From positions 1 to 39,578 of the forward strand of contig JAFTKN010000004.1 of NCBI GenBank assembly GCA_017453255.1: a stretch of 39,578 bases of DNA, in the 5' to 3' direction. Numbering within the stretch: the first letter of the stretch is position 1; each line of letters opens with the position of its first letter. Of the stretch, positions 1 to 7,048 are shown piece by piece. Position numbers and translations under genes: made by a program. Below the pieces are notes generated by a model. It did no database searches. It had not been told where the DNA came from and was given only the letters and a program-made list of their open reading frames with translations. The DNA is from Clostridia bacterium. Its GTDB lineage: Bacteria > Bacillota > Clostridia > Oscillospirales > CAG-272.

Positions 1-140
1 GCCTTGCAGTGATATTCTATTCGACTCTGAACTTGCGAAGCAAATATCACTCGGCGCAAGCCGAATATCATTGCGTAGCAATAGAACTCGCCGAAGGCGA
101 ATAGAGTTAGCGTGATACTCCGTTAAGAGTATCACGCTAA
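1..140. repeat. cluster of five consecutive small palindromes
   Basis: Five perfect hairpins follow one another with little sequence between them: 33-43 (TTGC-GAA-GCAA), 51-64 (TCGGC-GCAA-GCCGA), 70-82 (ATTGC-GTA-GCAAT), 88-100 (TCGCC-GAA-GGCGA) and a 14-bp stem at 107-140 with a 6-nt loop. Stems differ in sequence but keep 3- to 6-nt loops, and short motifs such as ATATCA recur between them. The block lies just downstream of trmO and may end the lexA operon transcript, although no T-run follows the large stem. It looks like an intergenic palindromic repeat family (REP-like). The left edge is cut by the window. Confidence 0.7.
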
Positions 141-151
141 TGCCGTTCCTT

Positions 152-829
152 TTATTTCTTTTCTATACTTATTACAGTAAGCTCTTTGCTTTGTACTGTA
201 AATTTTATCTCGTAATTATCATATAAAAAGCCGTAAACTCTATCAGGCGTATTGATATAAGAGGGACGAGGGTCCTCGCTTAATATATCAGTAAGCCTAT
301 CTATCAGCTCTGTATCAAGCTCTCTCTTTATATCCTCGGGGAAAATAACCGTAAGCCTATAATTTTCAATTTCTGTGCTAAAGCCACCTGTTGCATAGGG
401 GATAGAATCAAATTGTGGAAGATAGGGCTTTATATCATAAACAGGGGAGTTGTCCATCATATCAGCGCCAGAAAGCCTTAGGACGTGTCCATGTTTTTCG
501 GTTTTTTCGATTTTTTCAAGCTTTAAAACCGATAGTGCTAAGCCATTTGGCCTAAAGGGTGAGCGAGAGGCGAAAACTCCAACACGTGTGTTTCCCCCTA
601 AGCGAGGAGGTCTGACCGTTGGAGAAAATTCCGTTTTTTCACATTCGGAAAACCCCCAAATAACCCAAACGTGGGAATATCCGTCAAGCCCTCTTAGTGC
701 CTCGCTATTTTGAAATGGCTCATTAAAGACTAAGGTAGCCTTGCTTGATTTAACAGCACCACTTTGCCTCGGAACACCAAATTTAGTTTTAAAGGGCGTT
801 TTTAAATATCCAATTTCCTTAATTTCCAT
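152..829 (-). CDS. trmO: TrmO, tRNA (t6A37)-N6-methyltransferase (YaeB/TsaA family)
   Basis: Predicted to methylate N6-threonylcarbamoyladenosine at position 37 of certain tRNAs, using S-adenosylmethionine. The 225-aa protein begins with the family's typical IGYLKTPF segment and carries the signature ASRSPFRPNGLALSVL near residue 90, followed by a block containing DIKPYLPQFD. Length fits a complete TrmO with its C-terminal extension. The start is preceded by AGAGGACAAA, and the gene begins 9 bp after the dinB stop, so it is probably the last gene of the lexA - 84-aa - dinB - trmO operon. A tRNA methylase inside an SOS-type operon is unexpected. Family assignment is firm from the motifs; SOS co-regulation is inference from spacing. 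Confidence 0.9.
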   Translation of the reverse strand: MEIKEIGYLKTPFKTKFGVPRQSGAVKSSKATLVFNEPFQNSEALRGLDGYSHVWVIWGFSECEKTEFSPTVRPPRLGGNTRVGVFASRSPFRPNGLALSVLKLEKIEKTEKHGHVLRLSGADMMDNSPVYDIKPYLPQFDSIPYATGGFSTEIENYRLTVIFPEDIKRELDTELIDRLTDILSEDPRPSYINTPDRVYGFLYDNYEIKFTVQSKELTVISIEKK

Positions 830-838
830 TTTGTCCTC

Positions 839-2074
839 TTATTTTAGCTTCATTCCACCTGGCAATGTAACCTCTACGTTTTTATTACGAGGCATCTTTT
901 TTTCATCAAGCACCGTTGCAGGCTTTAATGCTCCCTTTCCATAGGTGTTATTAAGCTCATCAATAGCTTTGAAAAGTCTTTTTTTCTTTTCCTCCTTGCT
1001 TGCATCAAAAAAGATATTTGCCTGCATAGGAGTGTCACTTGAAACAAGGTCTATAGCCGTTACGCTAAGTGCCCTTATTTTAAAGCTCCAGCTATAGCTT
1101 TTTTCAAGTAGCTTATAAGCCTCATTTGCAAGGCTTTGCTCGTCCCAAATGGGTGAGTCGAATCTTGCTTGAAAGGAGCATGATAGTAAGTGCTCATTTT
1201 TAATAGTTATAGATACGCCCCTTGCCAAAAGACCACTTTTGCGTAGCTTGTAGCCTATATCCTGACAGAGCGCTACAATCACCTTTTTTGCCTCGTCGTT
1301 GTTTTCGAGATTACTAACACAGGTAATACCATGACCGATTGATTTTGCCTGTGCCCTAAAGTCCATATGGCTAACTGGCGAAAGGTCAAGCCCGTTTGCA
1401 AATTCCCATAGCATTATGCCATTTTTACCAAGCCGTCTTTCTAAAAACTCCTTAGGCAACGAGGCTATTTCGCCTATGGTGTGAATACCAAAGTCATTTA
1501 GCTTTTCTGTGGTATGCTTACCACAATAAAGCAACTCTGAGCAGGGAAGATTCCATACCTTATCCTTAAAATTCTCCTCGCTTATTACAGTTATAGCATC
1601 AGGCTTTTTAAGGTCGCTACCCAGCTTAGCAAAAACCTTATTAAAGGAAACGCCAATACTAACAGTCAAGCCAAGCTCATCCTTAACAGCCTGTCTAATC
1701 TCCTCCGCAATTTCAAGGGGCGATTTTATAGAGTCGCTTACGTCAAGCCAACATTCGTCAAGACCATAAGGCTCAATTAAATCTGTATAGCGCTCATAAA
1801 TTCCATGAAGTAGCTTAGAAAATTTAGAATAATATTCAAAACGAGGTGGTACAATTATCAAATTAGGGCAAAGCCTTTTAGCCTCGCTATTAGTCATACC
1901 TGTTTTAATTCCTGCTTTTTTTGCAAGCTCGGATTTAGCTAATACAATACCGTGCCTTTCCTCCTGCGAGCCACAAACAGCCACAGCCTTATCTCTAAGC
2001 TCTGGATTTAAAACCATCTCACAGGATGCATAAAAGCAGTTTGCATCACTATGTAAAATTGCTCTCTTACTCAT
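839..2074 (-). CDS. dinB: DNA polymerase IV (Y-family translesion polymerase)
   Basis: Error-prone Y-family polymerase that copies damaged templates. The N-terminal palm motif is LHSDANCFYASCE with a metal-binding Asp, and the second catalytic pair is in YGLDECWLDVS (Asp-Glu), where most DinB proteins read SIDEAYLD. A helix-hairpin-helix segment (IHTIGEIASLPKEFLERRLG) and the little-finger domain follow. At 411 aa the protein is full length. The start overlaps the upstream 84-aa gene by 8 bp, with AAGGAAAT as ribosome binding site, so the two are translationally coupled. Position in an operon headed by lexA suggests damage induction. Motif assignment is direct; induction is inferred. Confidence 0.93.
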   Translation of the reverse strand: MSKRAILHSDANCFYASCEMVLNPELRDKAVAVCGSQEERHGIVLAKSELAKKAGIKTGMTNSEAKRLCPNLIIVPPRFEYYSKFSKLLHGIYERYTDLIEPYGLDECWLDVSDSIKSPLEIAEEIRQAVKDELGLTVSIGVSFNKVFAKLGSDLKKPDAITVISEENFKDKVWNLPCSELLYCGKHTTEKLNDFGIHTIGEIASLPKEFLERRLGKNGIMLWEFANGLDLSPVSHMDFRAQAKSIGHGITCVSNLENNDEAKKVIVALCQDIGYKLRKSGLLARGVSITIKNEHLLSCSFQARFDSPIWDEQSLANEAYKLLEKSYSWSFKIRALSVTAIDLVSSDTPMQANIFFDASKEEKKKRLFKAIDELNNTYGKGALKPATVLDEKKMPRNKNVEVTLPGGMKLK

Positions 2075-2321
2075 ATTTCCTTATTGCAAACCAGCTATTT
2101 GTGTCTGGCTCAAAATAAATTTTCTTTTCTTGTCCTTCAACAATGATTCTGTACTCAACAGGCGCAACACAGGGAACAACCATAGGACAATAGTTGCGTA
2201 TTTCTAAAATTTTAGTAATGTCAAAGGTTCTTTCCCCAAAAAGTATTTTTTTAGGCTTGATTTTGCCACTTTTGAAAAATCTAACCTCTACATCAAGAGA
2301 AATTCTTTGATATTTCTTCAT
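2067..2321 (-). CDS. small protein of the lexA-dinB operon, unknown function
   Basis: An 84-aa protein with alternating hydrophobic and charged residues typical of a small all-beta fold; no membrane segment or signal peptide. It contains a CPMVVPC pair of cysteines and ends in WFAIRKYE. Its start overlaps the lexA stop by one base (TAATG) and its end overlaps dinB by 8 bp, so it is translated between the repressor and the polymerase and is clearly a real gene. It faintly recalls the small beta-barrel proteins (DUF6504 type) encoded beside Y-family polymerases elsewhere, but I cannot establish that. A polymerase accessory role is a guess from context. Confidence 0.75.
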   Translation of the reverse strand: MKKYQRISLDVEVRFFKSGKIKPKKILFGERTFDITKILEIRNYCPMVVPCVAPVEYRIIVEGQEKKIYFEPDTNSWFAIRKYE

Positions 2322-2920
2322 TATAAAGACTTAATTACTGTGGTAGCAACGCCCTGTATCATACAATTAGTAACGAAAATATCCTCCATCTCGGAATTTT
2401 CTGGGTGAAGTCTAATGCGCTTGTTTTCAGGCTCAGGAAAGTATCTTTTTAGGGTGTTTTGTCCATCAGCAAGCGCAACTACAATATCCCCCTTGCTTGC
2501 GTAATCCTGCTTCCTTATAATTACCATATCGCCATCGTCGATTCCAGCATCAACCATAGAATTTCCGTCAGCTGTTAAAATAAAGAATGTACCCTTTCCG
2601 ACAAAGGATTTAGGAAGCTTTACATATCCGTCAATATATGCCTCACGATCGTCAAGTGGTCCACAGGGAATAGAACCAATTTTTGCAACGGAAACCATCT
2701 CTCTTTCAGTTTTGGATATGTATGGTGTTTCAATGCCAAAATCACTCCTTGTAATAATTCCAGCCCTCTCCATAGCATCTAAATATCTTTGAACAGTGCT
2801 TTTGCTGATTCCAGTCTGTGAGGAAATCTCTCTTACAGATGGGGATAAATTGTAGCTATCAAAATAATCCTCAATACATCTTTTAATAGCAATAATAATT
2901 TCAACCTTTACGTTTGCCAT
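2321..2920 (-). CDS. lexA: LexA-type SOS repressor
   Basis: Repressor and self-cleaving serine protease of the DNA-damage response. The 199-aa protein has an N-terminal winged helix-turn-helix (SPSVREISSQTGISKSTVQRYL, about residues 26-47 including the recognition helix) and a C-terminal S24 peptidase domain. Visible catalytic parts are Ser121 in DGNSMVDAGI, Lys158 in NTLKRYF, and a likely cleavage bond Cys86-Gly87 in place of the usual Ala-Gly. The start at 2920 is chosen because AAAGGAGATTTT precedes it; an upstream in-frame ATG at 3043 would put the promoter and operators inside the gene. The recognition helix differs from the usual Firmicutes LexA, matching the unusual operators upstream. 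First gene of a four-gene operon. Confidence 0.92.
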   Translation of the reverse strand: MANVKVEIIIAIKRCIEDYFDSYNLSPSVREISSQTGISKSTVQRYLDAMERAGIITRSDFGIETPYISKTEREMVSVAKIGSIPCGPLDDREAYIDGYVKLPKSFVGKGTFFILTADGNSMVDAGIDDGDMVIIRKQDYASKGDIVVALADGQNTLKRYFPEPENKRIRLHPENSEMEDIFVTNCMIQGVATTVIKSL

Positions 2921-2968
2921 AATAAAATCTCCTTTAATAATCGAAAATCCAAAGCCATTTGTCGCCTT

Positions 2969-2983
2969 GGGACATCTTGTCCC
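2969..2983. promoter_or_regulatory. probable LexA operator 1
   Basis: GGGACATCTTGTCCC is a perfect inverted repeat (GGGACA-N3-TGTCCC) covering the predicted transcription start of lexA, immediately downstream of the -10 box. That position is classical for autorepression. It does not match the usual Firmicutes SOS box (CGAAC-N4-GTTCG type). Confidence 0.75.
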
Positions 2984-2987
2984 GTTC

Positions 2988-3016
2988 ATTATAGCATTAA
3001 AAATCCTATATGTCAA
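2988..3016 (-). promoter_or_regulatory. lexA operon promoter
   Basis: On the minus strand TTGACA (3016-3011), a 17-bp spacer and TATAAT (2993-2988), preceded by TGC as an extended -10. Both hexamers match consensus perfectly. The promoter lies between two inverted repeats likely bound by LexA, which fits a strong but repressed promoter. Confidence 0.88.
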
Positions 3017-3034
3017 TAGAAAAAACAAAAAAAT

Positions 3035-3049
3035 GGTACACATTGTCCC
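3035..3049. promoter_or_regulatory. probable LexA operator 2
   Basis: GGTACACATTGTCCC matches operator 1 in both half-sites except for one base, with the same 3-bp spacer. It is 66 bp centre-to-centre from operator 1 (a little over six helical turns) and just upstream of the -35 box, suggesting cooperative binding around the promoter. Confidence 0.65.
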
Positions 3050-3096
3050 AAAACACTCCTCGTCATCAATCCCCCCAAAGGGGATAGAGGGGGATG

Positions 3097-3150
3097 AGTA
3101 TCAGTGTCAGTATTAGTATTAGTATCAGTATTAATATTAGCATTAGTGTT
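3097..3150. repeat. degenerate hexamer tandem repeat (AGTATT type, 9 units)
   Basis: Nine consecutive 6-bp units of the pattern AGTRTY (AGTATC, AGTGTC, AGTATT, AGTATT, AGTATC, AGTATT, AATATT, AGCATT, AGTGTT) lie between the lexA operators and the terminator of the next gene. No gene is visible between 3050 and 3274; the rest of that stretch holds only short imperfect inverted repeats, for example around 3195-3218. Confidence 0.8.
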
Positions 3151-3274
3151 TGAACCAAGGGATAAACCATAGGTTAAACCAAAAAGCTCGAAAAAGCCTT
3201 GTAAAATAAGGGCTTTGCAAAATTCATATTTTAAGAAAAGAAAATTGAGTTTAACCCAATTTTACAACAAAAAT

Positions 3275-3305
3275 AAAAAAAGCAGTCATTTTTTGACTGC
3301 TTTTT
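3275..3305 (-). terminator. intrinsic terminator after the PII-like gene
   Basis: Stem AGCAGTCA / TGACTGCT (3281-3288 with 3294-3301), 5-nt loop, followed on the minus strand by a T-rich tract. Confidence 0.88.
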
Positions 3306-3314
3306 GCTTTAAAA

Positions 3315-3992
3315 TTAAATCTTAAATACCTTGTCAACAGGTACAGAAAGTACAACGCCTTGAGCCTCGGTTTTTAAACCAAATTCTCGATTTACGTCCT
3401 CTAAGATTTGATTTCTTATGCTGTTTGGTGCAAGGATAGAAACGATTTCCTTTTCCTCATTTAAGGTGGTGTTTGCGTAAGCCTCAAGCATGTGAGCCTC
3501 AGCAAGTCTTGCCTTTATAACAGTACCACCAGTTGCACCTGCCTTTTTGGCAACCTGCATAACCTCGTCGGTATATCCACGATTGACTGAAATAAGAATT
3601 AAGCTATATTTATATTCGCTATGCATAGAGCCACCCTCTCCCTTCCATTCCTTGTCACTTGCTTTTTTAATAATCTCAGCAGTAATTTTACTAAATGCTG
3701 ATGTTGAGATAACCATAGTAAGACCATTATATCCCATATTTGCACCAACAAGCTTGTTGAGCTCGGAAGCGATATTTTCCATAGTCTTATATGTTGTAAA
3801 GCTTAGCATAATGTCCTTGTCACTGCTACCTAAGCCTAAAATATCCATCATTTCCGAGGATGCAGTACCTCTACCAACGCCTTGATAGTGAACATTAACC
3901 TGCATATCCTGAAGCATTTTAATATAAGCGCCACCCTTACCACGCTGAATAATAGATAAGAGCATCACAATACGGGAGTCATTATTCTTCAT
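3315..3992 (-). CDS. tandem PII-like regulatory protein
   Basis: A 225-aa soluble protein made of two consecutive domains with PII (GlnB)-like beta-alpha-beta pattern, roughly residues 5-100 (RIVMLLSIIQRGKGGAYIKML onward) and 115-225 (YSLILISVNRGYTDEVMQVAK onward). Classical PII proteins have one domain of about 110 residues and act as trimers, so this is a natural duplication. It follows the DUF1538 membrane protein with an 11-bp overlap and is translationally coupled. Two ATGs lie side by side (3995 and 3992); AGGAGG at 3999-4004 is 6 nt from the second, which I chose. By analogy with GlnK-AmtB it probably binds a small ligand and gates the membrane partner. The T-loop uridylylation Tyr is not evident, and the ligand is unknown. 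Confidence 0.8.
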   Translation of the reverse strand: MKNNDSRIVMLLSIIQRGKGGAYIKMLQDMQVNVHYQGVGRGTASSEMMDILGLGSSDKDIMLSFTTYKTMENIASELNKLVGANMGYNGLTMVISTSAFSKITAEIIKKASDKEWKGEGGSMHSEYKYSLILISVNRGYTDEVMQVAKKAGATGGTVIKARLAEAHMLEAYANTTLNEEKEIVSILAPNSIRNQILEDVNREFGLKTEAQGVVLSVPVDKVFKI

Positions 3993-5559
3993 CATAATCC
4001 TCCTCATAGTAAACTATTCCATCATCAATTTGCTCGATTTCACTGTGAATCCTCTTTAAGTGTCTGTCCTGCTTAGTCTTACCAATTAAGCCAAGCACTT
4101 GAATAGTGATAAGAGGAGTCATAGCAATCATAGCAACGATACCAAAGGCGTCTGTTAATACATTACCACCGAGCGCCTGACAAGCACCGATTGCAAATGG
4201 TAAAATAAAGGTTGTAGCCATAGGACCTGATGCAACTCCACCAGAGTCGAAGGCAATACCTGTATAAATCTTTGGCACAAAGAATGTAATAATCAAAGGA
4301 ATAATATATCCAATTATCAAAACTGGTAAAATTGACATACCTGTCAAAACTCTAATCATAGAAATTCCAACAGAAACACTAACACCGACAGATAAAGCTA
4401 TACCAATTGACTTTTGAGAAATAGCGCCGTTTGTAACCTCTTCAACCTGCTTTTTAAGTGTATGAACAGCAGGCTCGGCAGCAACAACGAAGTAGCCGAG
4501 CACCATACCGATGGGAACAAGCGCCCATTTGAAGCTACTACCTGCAAGAGTCTTACCGATAAGCTCACCAGCTGGCATAAAGCCTACATTTGCACCAGTT
4601 AAGAAAAGGACAAGTCCTATATATGTATAAACAAATCCAACACAAATTCTTAAAACCTTAGTTTTATTAAAACGTCTGGTGATAAGCTGGAAAATAATAA
4701 ACATACCAACAATAGGTAAAAATGCAACAGCAACCTCTTTTATATACTTCAAAATACCTGTATCAGGGTCTAAAAAGCACATAAAGGCTTGCTTTGTGTT
4801 TAGCGATAAATAATCTATAGACTCGCCCACTTCATTTGTTGCTCCTGGACTTTTAATAAGACTAAGGACTAAAACTGACAAAATAGGACCTATTGAGCAA
4901 AGAGCAACAAGGCCGAAGCTATCCTCACTGGAGCTTTTGCCCTTACGCATTGATGCCATACCAGCACCAAGAGCCATAATAAATGGAACAGTGATAGGAC
5001 CTGTCGTAACTCCGCCAGAGTCAAATGCAGTAGGGATAAATTCCTGTGAGCCAATATTAAGACCTGGTATATATGGTAAAATCGCAAGTGCAAGCGCAAT
5101 AGCATAAAGAACTACCAAAAGCCATGATAAAGGAATTTTCTTTTTAAGTCTGAAAAATGCAAGAGCCAAGAAAAGACCAACGCCTAAGGCTACAAGCATA
5201 ATTAATAGCATGTTTTCAATGCCAGTAACCTTTTCAGCTAAAACCGTCAAGTCAGGCTCAGCAATGGTAATAAGAAAACCAACCAAAAAGCAAATAAGCA
5301 TAGGAAAAATGGTTTTCTTTGATTTTCCAATCATTACACCTATGCCATCACCAAGAGGCTCCATAGAGATGTTTGAGCCGATTGTAAAAACGCTCATGCC
5401 AAAGATTATAAGTAGTGCACCGAAAAGAAACATTACCATAACTCCAGGCATTATAGGTGCTAAGGATATAGAAAGAAGAAGCACTATCGCACAAATCGGC
5501 AAAACCGAATGAAGCGACTCGCCGATTGAACTATAAAAGGGTCGTAAAATATGTTTCAA
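3982..5559 (-). CDS. DUF1538 membrane protein, internally duplicated putative transporter
   Basis: A 525-aa polytopic membrane protein with two homologous halves. Each half contains an AEP motif (about residues 100-102 and 361-363) and the signature FDSGGV(T/A)(T/S)GP (179-188 and 437-446). The repeat arrangement resembles secondary transporters whose halves pack around a central pathway, but the substrate is unknown. The N-terminus lacks a cleavable signal; the C-terminal tail is acidic (YYEEDYDEE). The start is a TTG at 5559 with AAAGGAG about 9 nt upstream; no suitable ATG lies nearby. It forms a two-gene unit with the tandem PII-like protein, which is likely its regulator. Confidence 0.85.
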   Translation of the reverse strand: MKHILRPFYSSIGESLHSVLPICAIVLLLSISLAPIMPGVMVMFLFGALLIIFGMSVFTIGSNISMEPLGDGIGVMIGKSKKTIFPMLICFLVGFLITIAEPDLTVLAEKVTGIENMLLIMLVALGVGLFLALAFFRLKKKIPLSWLLVVLYAIALALAILPYIPGLNIGSQEFIPTAFDSGGVTTGPITVPFIMALGAGMASMRKGKSSSEDSFGLVALCSIGPILSVLVLSLIKSPGATNEVGESIDYLSLNTKQAFMCFLDPDTGILKYIKEVAVAFLPIVGMFIIFQLITRRFNKTKVLRICVGFVYTYIGLVLFLTGANVGFMPAGELIGKTLAGSSFKWALVPIGMVLGYFVVAAEPAVHTLKKQVEEVTNGAISQKSIGIALSVGVSVSVGISMIRVLTGMSILPVLIIGYIIPLIITFFVPKIYTGIAFDSGGVASGPMATTFILPFAIGACQALGGNVLTDAFGIVAMIAMTPLITIQVLGLIGKTKQDRHLKRIHSEIEQIDDGIVYYEEDYDEE

Positions 5560-5589
5560 AATGTGTATCTCCTTTCAAATATTATAAAT

Positions 5590-5618
5590 ATTATATCAAA
5601 AAGATATATAAAAAACAA
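5590..5618 (-). promoter_or_regulatory. promoter of the DUF1538-PII operon
   Basis: Minus strand TTGTTT, 17-bp spacer, TATAAT, with TGA immediately before the -10 (extended -10). The predicted start near 5583 gives a short leader before the TTG codon. Confidence 0.7.
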
Positions 5619-5656
5619 CCTTAATTTACAAAAGTCAAAAAAATTTACAATTATAA

Positions 5657-5686
5657 CAAAACAGACCTGAATTTCAGGTCTGTTTT
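5657..5686 (-). terminator. intrinsic terminator after the dGTPase-like gene
   Basis: Ten-bp perfect stem ACAGACCTGA / TCAGGTCTGT (5661-5670 with 5674-5683) with a T-rich flank on the minus strand; it starts at the stop codon of the gene. Confidence 0.9.
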
Positions 5687-6890
5687 AGTCAAAATAGCTT
5701 TTGTATTCAATAGTATATTTGCTGTTTGGAAAAAGATGCTTATGAAGGTCGATAAAATAATCGTCTGTCATGCTTGCAATGTAATCTACAACAATTTGGT
5801 TCTTTTCGCAAAGCTCATATGGTGTATTTCTTTCGTAATGAATACTATTTAAGAAATCAATGTGATGCTTGTATATTGGTGAGGATTTATTTTCCTTAAC
5901 TAAATCGTCAAAAAGCCTTTCATAAATATCACGCATCATAGGAAAAACAGTTGAGTCCATAAATTCAAGCATACCCTTGTCTAAATAAATTAGGTCATAA
6001 TTTTCCTGCTTAGCGAGCTTTAATGCTTCAAAATGTATGTCGCTCATCTTGATATATGGCTTTGAGTAGCTATTTTCGATTATGCTAACAACCAAGTTGT
6101 TGATAATTTCTGCGTTTTCAACACCAATAGCACTTTTTGAAAAAATATCTGTTGAAATGTTTCTTGCTCTTATAGCGTCCTGTCTATCCTTACCAAGATA
6201 AGCAATAATATCAGAAATTCTCATAACACAGCCCTCTAAGGTGCAGGGGGTTAGCTTTTTAATGTTAGATTTATCAATATAGCACTCCTCAATTTGCTTG
6301 TCAAACAAATCAAAGCTATCAAGAGCCTTTGGCTTATATTCCTTAAGCTCAAGCTCGCCATCGTGGCTTGCAATACCATTTAAAGTTTGAAGGCTGATAT
6401 TAAGTGGGAAAATTTGATCAAGAACTCTTACTGAATGGATATTGTGGGAAAAGTGTCTTCCTGATTTTTCAAAATATAGTTTATCAAGATATTTTTCACC
6501 AGTGTGACCAAAGGGAGTGTGACCAATATCGTGACCTAAAGCGATAGCTTCAATTAAATCAAGATTGAGGTTTAGGCATTTTCCAATAGTCCTTGCAATT
6601 CGTGAAACTAATTGAACATGAAGGGCACGTCTTGTAATATCGTCGTTTCTATAAAAGGAGAAAACCTGTGTCTTGTCGGTATATCTATTATAGTATGGAC
6701 AATGCAGTATTTTATCAATATCTCTGATAAATGGTGTTCTTACCACATTTGCGGTATCACTCTCACGCTTTTTGCGTCTTATACAGTCAGAATCATTAAA
6801 GGCGTAGCTGATAAAGGAACAGCTTTCCTTTTCGTTACGTATTTTTTCGTCAAGCTCAGAGGATAGCTTGTCATAATGTAATCCAGCCAT
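5685..6890 (-). CDS. HD-domain dGTPase-like triphosphohydrolase
   Basis: Predicted metal-dependent nucleotide hydrolase of the dGTP triphosphohydrolase family (401 aa). The N-terminal RTPFIRDIDKILHCPYYNR segment is the family hallmark (RDRDRI...-like), followed by an upstream His in ALHVQLVSRIAR and the HD pair in LGHDIGHTPFGH (about residues 118-129). The C-terminal half has a conserved-looking MRISDIIAYLGKDRQDAI block with the last metal-binding Asp. The start at 6890 is preceded by GGGAGGG; an in-frame ATG at 6908 overlaps that site and is less likely. It has its own promoter and terminator and so is monocistronic. Substrate preference cannot be read from sequence. Confidence 0.88.
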   Translation of the reverse strand: MAGLHYDKLSSELDEKIRNEKESCSFISYAFNDSDCIRRKKRESDTANVVRTPFIRDIDKILHCPYYNRYTDKTQVFSFYRNDDITRRALHVQLVSRIARTIGKCLNLNLDLIEAIALGHDIGHTPFGHTGEKYLDKLYFEKSGRHFSHNIHSVRVLDQIFPLNISLQTLNGIASHDGELELKEYKPKALDSFDLFDKQIEECYIDKSNIKKLTPCTLEGCVMRISDIIAYLGKDRQDAIRARNISTDIFSKSAIGVENAEIINNLVVSIIENSYSKPYIKMSDIHFEALKLAKQENYDLIYLDKGMLEFMDSTVFPMMRDIYERLFDDLVKENKSSPIYKHHIDFLNSIHYERNTPYELCEKNQIVVDYIASMTDDYFIDLHKHLFPNSKYTIEYKSYFD

Positions 6891-6919
6891 AATAGTCCCT
6901 CCCTTCATTTATTAAATAT

Positions 6920-6948
6920 ATTTTATCACATAGGATAAGTAAAATCAA
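6920..6948 (-). promoter_or_regulatory. promoter of the dGTPase-like gene
   Basis: Minus strand TTGATT, 17-bp spacer, TAAAAT, with TGA before the -10. It gives a leader of about 22 nt before the chosen ATG. Confidence 0.75.
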
Positions 6949-6982
6949 TAAAAAACTAATAATTCACTCTTTAAATTAATAT

Positions 6983-7006
6983 ATGAGCAAATGAACAAAT
7001 GAGCAA
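6983..7006. repeat. 8-bp x 3 tandem repeat
   Basis: Three consecutive octamers ATGAGCAA, ATGAACAA, ATGAGCAA upstream of the dGTPase-like gene promoter. No function is visible. Confidence 0.7.
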
Positions 7007-7027
7007 TAATGATATACAAGAAACAAA

Positions 7028-7048
7028 AAAGGCGGAAAAACCGCCTTT
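7028..7048 (-). terminator. intrinsic terminator after the VTT-FAD fusion gene
   Basis: AAAGGCGG / CCGCCTTT stem with a 5-nt loop and a T-run on the minus strand, directly after the stop codon. Confidence 0.9.

Noticed and set aside
582..596. CACGTG palindrome inside trmO
   Set aside because: It lies within coding sequence and lacks the longer stem and T-run of the terminators sharing that core.
2921..3043. Upstream extension of LexA to an ATG at 3043
   Set aside because: It would translate the promoter and operator 1, and a strong AAAGGAG site points to the start at 2920.
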